Positions 1-6,142 of a DNA stretch of 10,803 nucleotides are shown piece by piece. Position 1 is the first letter of the stretch. Each line of letters starts with the position of its first letter. The position numbers and the translations under genes are program-made. Location: assembly GCA_002433465.1 (NCBI GenBank), contig DJIE01000257.1, positions 675 to 11,477 on the forward strand, given 5' to 3'. Source of the DNA: Salinisphaera sp. UBA6602. GTDB taxonomy: Bacteria; Pseudomonadota; Gammaproteobacteria; Nevskiales; Salinisphaeraceae. The notes beneath the pieces were generated by a model that was not told where the DNA came from, did no database searches, and saw only the letters and a list, made by a program, of their open reading frames with translations.

Positions 1-194
1 TCGCCTTCCGAGACCTTCATTTCGGTGATCTTGCCCGCGATGGTGGAAGGCACCTCAAGCGTGGCCTTGTCGGATTCGAGGGTGATGATCGGCTGTTCCT
101 GCTCGATCGTGTCGCCTTTGGATACCAGTACCTCGATGACTTCGACCGAGTCGAAGTCGCCGATATCCGGGACCTTGATTTCCTGCGCCGCCAT
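1..194 (-). CDS. aceF: Dihydrolipoyl acetyltransferase (E2 of pyruvate dehydrogenase), N-terminal part
   Basis: This is the start of the E2 subunit, which carries the acetyl group from E1 on a swinging lipoyl-lysine and passes it to CoA in the cytoplasmic pyruvate dehydrogenase complex. Only the first 64 residues lie in the window; the rest runs off the left edge. What is visible is one biotinyl/lipoyl domain: it opens [14 protein letters not shown] and carries the lipoylation motif ESDKAT, with the modified lysine at residue 43. The start is well set: AAGGA (complement of 203-207) sits 8 nt upstream of the ATG. The gene lies 84 bp downstream of aceE on the same strand, the standard aceE-aceF order. 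The number of further lipoyl domains, the E3-binding domain and the catalytic domain cannot be seen. Another lipoyl E2 (such as a 2-oxoglutarate one) is unlikely given the aceE neighbour. Confidence 0.95.
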   Translation of the reverse strand, partial: MAAQEIKVPDIGDFDSVEVIEVLVSKGDTIEQEQPIITLESDKATLEVPSTIAGKITEMKVSEG

Positions 195-278
195 AAAGCG
201 TTTCCTTGGCTGCTGGCGCAGCGGAACCAAGCCGCTGCGCCGTGTCTATCGTTGCTGCCTGCCCGGCCGCGAAACCGA
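195..278 (-). promoter_or_regulatory. aceE-aceF intercistronic hairpin (stem 215-224 / 232-241)
   Basis: The spacer between aceE and aceF holds a perfect 10-bp stem, GGCGCAGCGG pairing with CCGCTGCGCC, closed by a 7-nt loop (CUUGGUU in the mRNA). No U-run follows in the direction of transcription, so it does not look like an intrinsic terminator. It ends about 20 nt before the aceF ATG. The loop's CUUGG is complementary to CCAAG (complement of 205-209), which overlaps the aceF ribosome binding site. The stem is seen directly. A role in mRNA stability, differential expression or aceF translation is inference. Confidence 0.6.
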
Positions 279-2969
279 TCAGTGCGTGATCGGCTCCGGC
301 TTGTCCGGGTCGATGCCGTATTTACGGATGGCTTCGCCGACGACCTTGCGTTCGATCTTGCCTTCGTCGGCCAGGGCCTTGAGCGCACAGACGGTAATCC
401 AGCGCCGGTCCACTTCGAAGAATTCGCGTAGTGCTTCGCGCGTGTCCGAGCGGCCATAACCGTCGGTGCCCAGCGTGTGATAGGCGACCGGCAGATAGGG
501 CCGAATCATTTCCGGCAGGCCACGGACATAGTCGGTGGCGGCAATGGCCGGGCCCTTGGCGTCGGCGAACTTCTTGGCCACGAAGCTCTGCTTGGGTTCT
601 TCTTCCGGGTGGAGCATGTTCCAGCGCTCCACCGAAGCGCCGTCGCGCTTGAGCTGGGTAAAGCTCGGCGCGCTCCAGACCGTGGTGCCCACATCGAACT
701 CGTTTTCGAGCATGTCGGCGGCGGCGATCACTTCGTTGAGGATCGTGCCCGAGCCGAGCAGATTGACCTGCAGATCCTTGTCCGCGCCCGACTGCGAGAA
801 CTGATACATGCCGGCGATGATGTCGTCTTCCACGCCTTCCGGCATCGGCGGATGGGCATAGTTTTCGTTCATCATCGTGAGGTAGTAGTAGACGTCGCGC
901 TGTTCTTCGAACATCTCTACCAGGCCCCGATGCATGATCACCGCCATCTCGTAGGAGAAGGTCGGATCATAGGCACGACAGTTGGGCACGCAGTCGAACA
1001 GCACGTGCGAATGGCCGTCCTGATGCTGCAGGCCTTCGCCGTTGATCGTGGTACGCCCGGCGGTGCCGCCCAGCAGGAAACCGCGGGCACGCATGTCGCC
1101 GGCCGCCCAGCAGAAGTCGCCCACGCGCTGGAAGCCGAACATCGAATAGAAGGCATAGAACGGGATCATCGTCTTGCCGTGATTCGAATAGGCCGTAGCC
1201 GCCGCCATGAACGATGACATGGCCCCGGCTTCGGTGATGCCTTCTTCGAGGATCTGGCCCTTGACCGATTCCTTGTAGAAGGCGAGCTGGTCCGAATCCT
1301 CGGGCACGAACAGCTGGCCCACCGGCGAGTAGATACCCAGGCTTCGGAACATGCCTTCCATGCCGAAGGTACGCGCCTCGTCCGGGATGATCGGCACGAC
1401 GCGGTCCTTGATGTTCTTGTCGCGGGTGAGGATCTGCAGGATGCGGGTGAACACCATGGTAGTGGCCATCTCGCGATCGCCCGAGCCCTGCAGCAGCTTG
1501 TCGAAAGCGCTCAGCTCGGGAATCTCGAGCTTGTCGCCTTCGGTACGCCGCTGGGGCAGATAGCCGCCCAGCTCCTTGCGCCGCGCCTTGAGATACTGGA
1601 TCTCTTCGGAGTCTTCGTCCGGCTTGTAGAAGGGCGCATCGGCGATCTTGTCGTCGTCGACCGGAATCTCGAAGCGGTCGCGGAATTCCTTGAGCGCGTC
1701 CTCGCCCATCTTCTTCTGCTGATGGGTGATGTTCTGGCCTTCGCCGGCCTCGCCCATGCCGTAGCCCTTGACCGTCTTGGCCAGGATCACGGTCGGGCGC
1801 CCGTTCTTCTGGTTCACCGCCGCGTGATAGGCGGCGAACACCTTGTGCGGATCGTGGCCGCCGCGATTGAGGCGGCGAATGTCCTCGTCCGACATGGAGG
1901 CGACCATTTCCTTGAGCTCCGGATACTTGCCGAAGAAGTTCTCGCGGGTGTAGTCGCCGCCGTTGGCCTTGAACGCCTGGTATTCGCCGTCGACGGTTTC
2001 GTTCATCAGTTCGATGAGCTTGCCGTCGTGGTCCTGGGCCAACAGGCCGTCCCAGAGCGCGCCCCAGATCACCTTGATCACGTTCCAGCCGGCACCGCGG
2101 AAGGCGCCTTCGAGCTCGTTGATGATCTTGGAGTCGCCGCGGACCGGGCCATCCAGGCGCTGCAGGTTGCAGTTGACCACGAAGATGAGGTTATCCAGGC
2201 CTTCACGGGCGGCGATATCGATCGCGCCCATGGACTCGGGCTCGTCCATTTCGCCGTCGCCGCAGAAACACCAGACATGGCGGCCTTCGTTGTCCTGAAT
2301 GCCGCGGTTCTGCATATAGCGCATGAACCGGGCCTGGTAGATCGCGTTGATCGGGCCGATACCCATCGACACGGTCGCGAACTGCCAGTAGTCGGGCATC
2401 AGCCAGGCGTGCGGATAGCTCGACAGGCCCTTGCCGGTGGATTCGGCACGGAAGTTGTAAAGCTGGTCTTCGTTAATGCGGCCTTCAAGATAGGAGCGCG
2501 CATAGATACCCGGCGCGGAATGACCCTGGATATAGACCAGGTCACCGCCGTGACCTTCGCTGGGCGCATGCCAGAAGTGGTTGAAGCCCACTTCGTAGAG
2601 GGTGGCCGCCGAGGCATAGCTGGCGATATGACCGCCCACGCCTTCGTGGTGGCGATTGGCCTGTACGACCATGGCCATCGCATTCCAGCGGATGATCGAA
2701 CGGATGCGCCATTCGATCGCCGGATCGCCCGGCGAGCGTTCTTCCAGATGCGGCGGAATGGTGTTGATATAGGCCGTATTGGGCGAATACGGAATATATG
2801 CCCCGGATCGGCGGGAACGCTCGATGAGCATTTCCAGCAGATAGTGGGCCCGCTCCGGCCCCTCGATCTCGATGACGGCGTCGAGCGCGTCGCGCCACTC
2901 GGCGGATTCCTGCGGATCGACGTCTTCGACGTCGTCGGCGTGCTCGGGATGCGGGCTCGCCTGGGCCAT
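279..2969 (-). CDS. aceE: Pyruvate dehydrogenase E1 component, homodimeric type
   Basis: AceE is the thiamine-diphosphate-dependent E1 that decarboxylates pyruvate and reductively acetylates the lipoyl group of AceF. The product is 896 residues, close to the roughly 890 usual for the proteobacterial single-chain E1 and unlike the split alpha/beta type. The ThDP/Mg motif is intact: GDGEMDEPES begins at residue 237 and closes with NCNLQ at 266-270. The active-site stretch GITEAGAMSS and the histidine loop GLQHQDGHS are present in the transketolase-like middle domain. The ATG at 2967-2969 has a good ribosome binding site, AGGAG (complement of 2976-2980), 6 nt upstream. A sigma70-like promoter lies at 3014-3043. 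The gene is first in an aceE-aceF operon and diverges from the amidoligase operon. The reading frame is intact. Identity is certain on motifs and context. Confidence 0.98.
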   Translation of the reverse strand: MAQASPHPEHADDVEDVDPQESAEWRDALDAVIEIEGPERAHYLLEMLIERSRRSGAYIPYSPNTAYINTIPPHLEERSPGDPAIEWRIRSIIRWNAMAMVVQANRHHEGVGGHIASYASAATLYEVGFNHFWHAPSEGHGGDLVYIQGHSAPGIYARSYLEGRINEDQLYNFRAESTGKGLSSYPHAWLMPDYWQFATVSMGIGPINAIYQARFMRYMQNRGIQDNEGRHVWCFCGDGEMDEPESMGAIDIAAREGLDNLIFVVNCNLQRLDGPVRGDSKIINELEGAFRGAGWNVIKVIWGALWDGLLAQDHDGKLIELMNETVDGEYQAFKANGGDYTRENFFGKYPELKEMVASMSDEDIRRLNRGGHDPHKVFAAYHAAVNQKNGRPTVILAKTVKGYGMGEAGEGQNITHQQKKMGEDALKEFRDRFEIPVDDDKIADAPFYKPDEDSEEIQYLKARRKELGGYLPQRRTEGDKLEIPELSAFDKLLQGSGDREMATTMVFTRILQILTRDKNIKDRVVPIIPDEARTFGMEGMFRSLGIYSPVGQLFVPEDSDQLAFYKESVKGQILEEGITEAGAMSSFMAAATAYSNHGKTMIPFYAFYSMFGFQRVGDFCWAAGDMRARGFLLGGTAGRTTINGEGLQHQDGHSHVLFDCVPNCRAYDPTFSYEMAVIMHRGLVEMFEEQRDVYYYLTMMNENYAHPPMPEGVEDDIIAGMYQFSQSGADKDLQVNLLGSGTILNEVIAAADMLENEFDVGTTVWSAPSFTQLKRDGASVERWNMLHPEEEPKQSFVAKKFADAKGPAIAATDYVRGLPEMIRPYLPVAYHTLGTDGYGRSDTREALREFFEVDRRWITVCALKALADEGKIERKVVGEAIRKYGIDPDKPEPITH

Positions 2970-3013
2970 AAGGCGCTCCTTGAAGTAGCTCGGTGAAATT
3001 CAGTCTGAAACCG

Positions 3014-3043
3014 ATATTACGCCCGCATTTCGAGGCGAGACAA
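3014..3043 (-). promoter_or_regulatory. Candidate sigma70 promoter of aceEF
   Basis: On the minus strand, TTGTCT (complement of 3038-3043, 4 of 6 to the -35 consensus) and TAATAT (complement of 3014-3019, 4 of 6 to the -10 consensus) are 18 bp apart. Transcription would start near 3007, giving a leader of about 38 nt to the aceE ATG at 2969. It is the best match in the divergent gap. I found no PdhR-type ATTGGTnnnACCAAT site. Confidence 0.45.
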
Positions 3044-3055
3044 CTGGCCGTGTTC

Positions 3056-3074
3056 AAGCATGGATGGCATGCTT
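3056..3074. promoter_or_regulatory. Perfect inverted repeat, possible operator between aceE and the amidoligase gene
   Basis: AAGCATG and CATGCTT are perfect 7-bp inverted arms separated by a 5-bp spacer (GATGG). The site begins 12 bp upstream of the proposed aceE -35 and ends 36 bp before the preferred amidoligase ATG, a fitting place for a regulator of either or both divergent genes. It spans the alternative amidoligase ATG at 3060, a mild argument against that start. No regulator family is recognised from the sequence. Confidence 0.4.
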
Positions 3075-3110
3075 TCAGCGTTTCTCGAATATGCTGCATT
3101 GCACTATACA

Positions 3111-4118
3111 ATGACCAAGATCGACGCCACCGCGGCACAGGCCCCGCTGCGCCTGCCATCACGCCGCCATACGGCATCGAACGGTGAACGCCGTGTCGGC
3201 GTGGAACTTGAGTTTACCGGCCTGTCGATCGAGCGGATAAGCGAGATCGTAAGGCGTACGCTCGGCGGCGAAATCCGCCCGCACAGCGCGTACGAATACA
3301 CGGTAGCGAACACACCCCTGGGCGACTTCGCCCTAGAACTCGACTACGCCTTCCTCAAGGAACGCGGTCGGCGTGAAAGCCAGCCCGGCCTGCTCGACGA
3401 GATCGAACGCGTATCCGAAGACATGCTCGGCGCAGTCGCCAAGCGGGTGGTGCCTTTCGAGATTGTCGGCCCGCCGATTGCCATCAGCGAACTGCATGCC
3501 GTCAACGCGCTGATCGCGGCCCTGCGCGAAGCCGGCGCCCGCGGTACCAGCCAGTCGGCGATCTACGCCTTCGGCCTGCACCTGAACCCGGAACTGCCCG
3601 ATCTGGAAACCGACACGCTGCTGGGCTATATGCGTGCCTTCGCGGTGGCCTTCGATTGGCTCAAGCGGGTGAGCGAAATCGATATCAGCCGCCGCGTATT
3701 TCCGTATATCCAGCCTTACACGAAGGCCTATGTCCGCCAGATCTGCGATCCGGCATACGCGCCTACGCGCGATCAGCTTATCGACGACTATCTTGCCGAG
3801 AACGCCAGCCGTAACCGCGCGCTCGACATGCTGCCCGTATTCGCCCATCTCGACGAGCCGCGCGTGCGCGACGCCGTTTCCGACGGGCTGATCAAGGCCC
3901 GGCCGACGCTGCATTATCGCCTGCCCAACTGCGAAATCGAACGCCCCGGATGGGACCTGCGGCCGGCCTGGGACCACTGGCTGGTAATCGAGGAACTCGC
4001 AGCGGATCCCGAGCGTCTCGAACAGATCTGTGCCGACTACTGCGATACCCTGGACCGGCCGTTTGGCGACTGGTTCGGCCGCTGGAGTGATGTGTTCGAA
4101 CAGTACCTGCAGCGCTGA
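3111..4118 (+). CDS. Putative ATP-dependent amidoligase (Amidoligase_2 family, glutamine-synthetase-like fold)
   Basis: The protein resembles the Amidoligase_2 group of the COOH-NH2 ligases, relatives of glutamine synthetase and gamma-glutamylcysteine synthetase. These are predicted to use ATP to join a carboxylate to an amine; the substrate is unknown. From the start at 3111 it has 335 residues, with no signal peptide or membrane helix. Candidate metal/ATP ligands of the fold appear in order: E32 and E34 in GVELEF, E76 in ALELD, H157 and N159 in GLHLNPE, and R270 and E275 in HYRLPNCEI. The start is uncertain: an in-frame ATG at 3060 adds 17 residues, neither site has a clear Shine-Dalgarno, and conserved sequence begins only around residue 28. 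I prefer 3111 because 3060 lies inside an inverted repeat. The gene is 8 bp from the amidotransferase gene that follows, so they form an operon and probably act together. Family call fairly sure; substrate not known. Confidence 0.8.
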   Translation: MTKIDATAAQAPLRLPSRRHTASNGERRVGVELEFTGLSIERISEIVRRTLGGEIRPHSAYEYTVANTPLGDFALELDYAFLKERGRRESQPGLLDEIERVSEDMLGAVAKRVVPFEIVGPPIAISELHAVNALIAALREAGARGTSQSAIYAFGLHLNPELPDLETDTLLGYMRAFAVAFDWLKRVSEIDISRRVFPYIQPYTKAYVRQICDPAYAPTRDQLIDDYLAENASRNRALDMLPVFAHLDEPRVRDAVSDGLIKARPTLHYRLPNCEIERPGWDLRPAWDHWLVIEELAADPERLEQICADYCDTLDRPFGDWFGRWSDVFEQYLQR

Positions 4119-4126
4119 GCGCGGCC

Positions 4127-4810
4127 ATGGCGCGCCTTCGCCCCATAATCGCCGTCACCGGCAAGGCCAGCCGCTGGGCGCCGGGCTGGTGGGCTGCATG
4201 GCTTGCCATCGCCCTGGCCGGCGGGCGCGCGGTGCGCGCCACGCCGCGTCACCCCATGCCCGCACCCATCGACGGCCTGCTGATTGGCGGCGGTGACGAT
4301 ATCGCCACCGATCTCTACGGTGCCAGCGCGGCCTACGACAACACCGCCGACCGCGCCCGCGACGCCTTCGAACTGGCAGCCATCGAAAAGGCGTTGGCCG
4401 ACAACAAACCGGTACTGGGCATCTGCCGGGGCGCACAGCTGATCAACGTCGCCGCCGGCGGCACGCTGTACAGCGATATCAGCAAGCTGCGCCGCGCCAC
4501 CTCAAACCGGGTGAACATACTGTCGTGCAAACCCGTCGCCATTAAACGGCGATCGCGCCTGGCGGCGATTTTCAGTGCGCGCCGGCTACGGGTGAACAGC
4601 CTGCATCACCAGGCAGTGTTGGCCCTGGGCGAGGGCATCGCGGCCACCGCCCGCGACGCCGATGGCTTTGTACAGGCAATCGAAGCACGACGCCCGGATT
4701 TCGTGGTCGGCGTGCAATGGCATCCGGAGTATCTGTGCTACCAGGGCGCACAGCGCCGGCTGTTTCGTGCGCTGGTCGCGGCCTGTCGTTTGCGTCGCGA
4801 TGGCGGCTAG
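4127..4810 (+). CDS. Class-I glutamine amidotransferase-like / gamma-glutamyl hydrolase (peptidase C26)
   Basis: A 227-residue, single-domain class-I glutamine amidotransferase of the PuuD-like C26 type, the family that hydrolyses gamma-glutamyl amide bonds. The triad is intact: nucleophile C100 in GICRG, H199 in the QWHPEY motif, and E201 two residues on. IGGGDDI (53-59) and VNSLHHQAV match the conserved oxyanion and substrate-side motifs of PuuD-like proteins. It is shorter than PuuD (about 254 residues), mainly because the segment between GGTLYSDI and VNSLHHQ is reduced and rich in basic residues. No signal peptide is present, so it is cytoplasmic. It begins 8 bp after the amidoligase stop with only a weak ribosome binding site, which suggests translational coupling. 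It may remove or trim what the ligase builds, or supply ammonia from glutamine; the sequence does not decide. PuuD itself is unlikely, since no other putrescine genes are near. Confidence 0.88.
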   Translation: MARLRPIIAVTGKASRWAPGWWAAWLAIALAGGRAVRATPRHPMPAPIDGLLIGGGDDIATDLYGASAAYDNTADRARDAFELAAIEKALADNKPVLGICRGAQLINVAAGGTLYSDISKLRRATSNRVNILSCKPVAIKRRSRLAAIFSARRLRVNSLHHQAVLALGEGIAATARDADGFVQAIEARRPDFVVGVQWHPEYLCYQGAQRRLFRALVAACRLRRDGG

Positions 4811-4839
4811 TTCGCCGCTGAAAAGCCGACGCCGCGCAT

Positions 4840-4865
4840 AAAAAAGGCCGCCCCGTGGGGCGGCC
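4840..4865 (-). terminator. Intrinsic terminator of the csbD-like gene
   Basis: GGCCGCCCC and GGGGCGGCC form a perfect 9-bp GC-rich inverted repeat around GT; in RNA the innermost pair would open, leaving 8 bp and a tetraloop. On the minus strand it is followed by six U (complement of A 4840-4845). It lies 18 bp past the csbD-like stop codon. On the plus strand no U-run follows, so for the amidotransferase gene it is at best a weak barrier. Confidence 0.92.
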
Positions 4866-4883
4866 CATTCAAACGCCATGGCG

Positions 4884-5090
4884 TTAGAGATATTTGCTCT
4901 CGAATTCCTTGAGCATCTCTTCGGCTTTTTCCTTGGTCTCGCCGTACTTCTCCTGGATCTTGCCCAGCATGTTCTGGCGTTTGCCCTTGGTCTCTTCAAC
5001 TTCGTCGTCGGTGAGACGGCCGAAGTGCTCGCGGGCCTTGCCCTTCACACGATCCCAGCGGCCTTCCCATTTATCGTCGGATTCTGCCAT
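4884..5090 (-). CDS. CsbD-like stress protein (YjbJ/UPF0337 type)
   Basis: A 68-residue, highly charged, probably helical and cytoplasmic protein. It has the family signature: the N-terminal W-x3-W-x3-KGK element (KWEGRWDRVKGKAREHFG), LTDDEVEETKGKR in the middle, and LGKIQEKYG near the end, the same plan as E. coli YjbJ. CsbD-family proteins are induced by general stress in several bacteria, but their molecular role is not known. The ATG at 5088-5090 is preceded by GGAAAA (complement of 5097-5102). The gene appears to be its own transcription unit, with a good promoter at 5120-5148 and a strong terminator at 4840-4865. The FNT gene lies 76 bp upstream on the same strand with no clear terminator between them, so read-through is possible. 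Confidence 0.92.
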   Translation of the reverse strand: MAESDDKWEGRWDRVKGKAREHFGRLTDDEVEETKGKRQNMLGKIQEKYGETKEKAEEMLKEFESKYL

Positions 5091-5119
5091 GACAGATTTT
5101 CCGTTTGAGTGGTGAACTG

Positions 5120-5148
5120 ACTATACCGTATTGGGAAAACTTTGCCAG
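5120..5148 (-). promoter_or_regulatory. Candidate promoter of the csbD-like gene
   Basis: On the minus strand CTGGCA (complement of 5143-5148, 4 of 6 to -35) and TATAGT (complement of 5120-5125, 5 of 6 to -10) are exactly 17 bp apart. A start near 5113 would give a leader of about 23 nt. Sigma70 and RpoS promoters overlap in sequence, so which sigma factor acts cannot be told. Confidence 0.55.
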
Positions 5149-5166
5149 CCAACGATGTGAAGGTTG

Positions 5167-6027
5167 TCAATCGCCCTTGTCGACGTCGCTGTCGTCGCGC
5201 TCGGAATCGCTATAAGCCACCTGGGCATAGTTCACCGCGGCCACCATGGCGACGCCACCGAGCACGTTGCCGAGAATGGTCGGCACGAAGAACACGCCGA
5301 AAAACTCCATCAACCCGTGCCCGCCGGTAAACACGCCGTAAAGGGCAGCGACCGAACCGGCGATGATGTGCGGGAAATGGGCCAGGCCGATCACATAGGT
5401 CACGAGAATGATCACGCCCACGCGCGCGGTTTCGGCAAACGGCAGCAGCCAGAGCATGAGCGCGACCAGCCAGCCAGCGAATATGGCACGCACGAACATG
5501 GTGGCGAAGCCGTTTTCGTACTCCTTGGCGGCGATCGATGCCAGGGCACCGTTGATCTTGGGATCGAGTACATCGAAGTGCGACATCATGAACGCGAAAA
5601 TCGCGGTGCCGACCATGTTCGCGATCAGCACCATGACCCAGAGGTTCATCGTACGCAGCACGGTCGAGAGCTGGCGTACGCGCAGTACTTCCAGCACCGG
5701 CGTGAGCGTGTTTTCGGTAAACAGCTGCTGGCGGCCGAGAATGACGAACAGAAAGCCGATCGAATACCCGAAACTGGCGATGATCGGGCGCCAGGCCGAT
5801 TCCGGCGTATAGCTATAGAGCAGGGCCTGGGCGATGAACGAAAACCCCATGGACAGACCGGCGGCCAGCCCCGAGAACGCCAGCCCCGGCAACGGACGGG
5901 TGAGTTCGGATTCGGCTTCGCGCCGGATGGCTTCATAGACCACGGCCGCGCTCGGCGCTTCGCGACGGCGGGCGTCGCGCTTCTGACTGGAGTCGAGATC
6001 GTGTTCGGTGTGTTCTTGTTCGGCCAT
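5167..6027 (-). CDS. Formate/nitrite transporter (FNT) family membrane channel, YfdC-like
   Basis: A 286-residue inner-membrane protein of the FNT family, whose members form pentameric channels for small monovalent anions such as formate, nitrite or hydrosulfide. After a charged cytoplasmic N-terminus of about 45 residues there are six likely membrane helices, roughly at 46-72, 80-100, 127-149, 175-196, 202-224 and 243-266. The first-half signature loop is QLFTENTLTP (101-110). The second-half motif is GLAHFPHIIAGS (214-225), in which H220 probably matches the pore histidine of FocA and H217 is the alternative. The TENT loop and long charged N-terminus resemble the poorly characterised YfdC branch rather than FocA or NirC, so the substrate is open. 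No formate or nitrite metabolism genes are nearby. The ATG at 6025-6027 has a moderate GGGAAG ribosome binding site. It diverges from the glutaminyl cyclase gene across 115 bp. Confidence 0.9.
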   Translation of the reverse strand: MAEQEHTEHDLDSSQKRDARRREAPSAAVVYEAIRREAESELTRPLPGLAFSGLAAGLSMGFSFIAQALLYSYTPESAWRPIIASFGYSIGFLFVILGRQQLFTENTLTPVLEVLRVRQLSTVLRTMNLWVMVLIANMVGTAIFAFMMSHFDVLDPKINGALASIAAKEYENGFATMFVRAIFAGWLVALMLWLLPFAETARVGVIILVTYVIGLAHFPHIIAGSVAALYGVFTGGHGLMEFFGVFFVPTILGNVLGGVAMVAAVNYAQVAYSDSERDDSDVDKGD

Positions 6028-6072
6028 GCTTGGCGTCTTCCCTAGCGGTGGTCAATCATCAATGTCAGACGC

Positions 6073-6128
6073 TGTGCGAAGCGCACAACGGTATCGCCGA
6101 GACAGGCTGGCGCGATTGAATTGTGCGC
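6073..6128. promoter_or_regulatory. Cluster of TGTGCG motifs in the FNT / glutaminyl cyclase divergent gap
   Basis: TGTGCG (6073-6078) and CGCACA (6082-6087) make a tight dyad with a 3-bp spacer. The right arm extends to GCGCACAA (6081-6088), which is a perfect 8-bp inverted copy of TTGTGCGC at 6121-6128. There are thus three copies of one hexamer in 56 bp between two divergent genes, as expected for binding sites of a shared regulator. Part may be chance in GC-rich DNA. Confidence 0.35.
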
Positions 6129-6130
6129 CA

Positions 6131-6136
6131 TATCAT
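6131..6136 (+). promoter_or_regulatory. Possible -10 element of the glutaminyl cyclase gene
   Basis: TATCAT matches the -10 consensus in 5 of 6 positions. It ends 6 bp before the preferred ATG at 6143, so transcription from it would begin at or next to the start codon and give a leaderless mRNA. No good -35 lies at the right distance (CTGGCG is the best), so the call is weak. Confidence 0.25.
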
Positions 6137-6142
6137 CCGGGA

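Noticed and set aside
1722..2996. 424-residue plus-strand open frame opposite aceE
   Set aside because: A shadow of the aceE frame with no recognisable domain and no independent ribosome binding site of note.
3001..3110. PdhR operator upstream of aceE
   Set aside because: No ATTGGTnnnACCAAT-like sequence is present; the CAACTGGCCGTGTT stretch is only loosely symmetric.
5091..5166. Terminator for the FNT gene
   Set aside because: Only a 4-5 bp imperfect repeat (CAAC/GTTG) and no suitable U-run; not supported.
5164..6045. 293-residue plus-strand open frame opposite the FNT gene
   Set aside because: His/Glu/Arg-rich translation with no domain; the minus strand encodes a clear six-helix channel.
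6008..6142. Longer N-terminus for the glutaminyl cyclase (start at 6008 or 6062)
   Set aside because: It would bury the signal peptide that begins at 6143, and the 6008 start overlaps the divergent FNT coding sequence.
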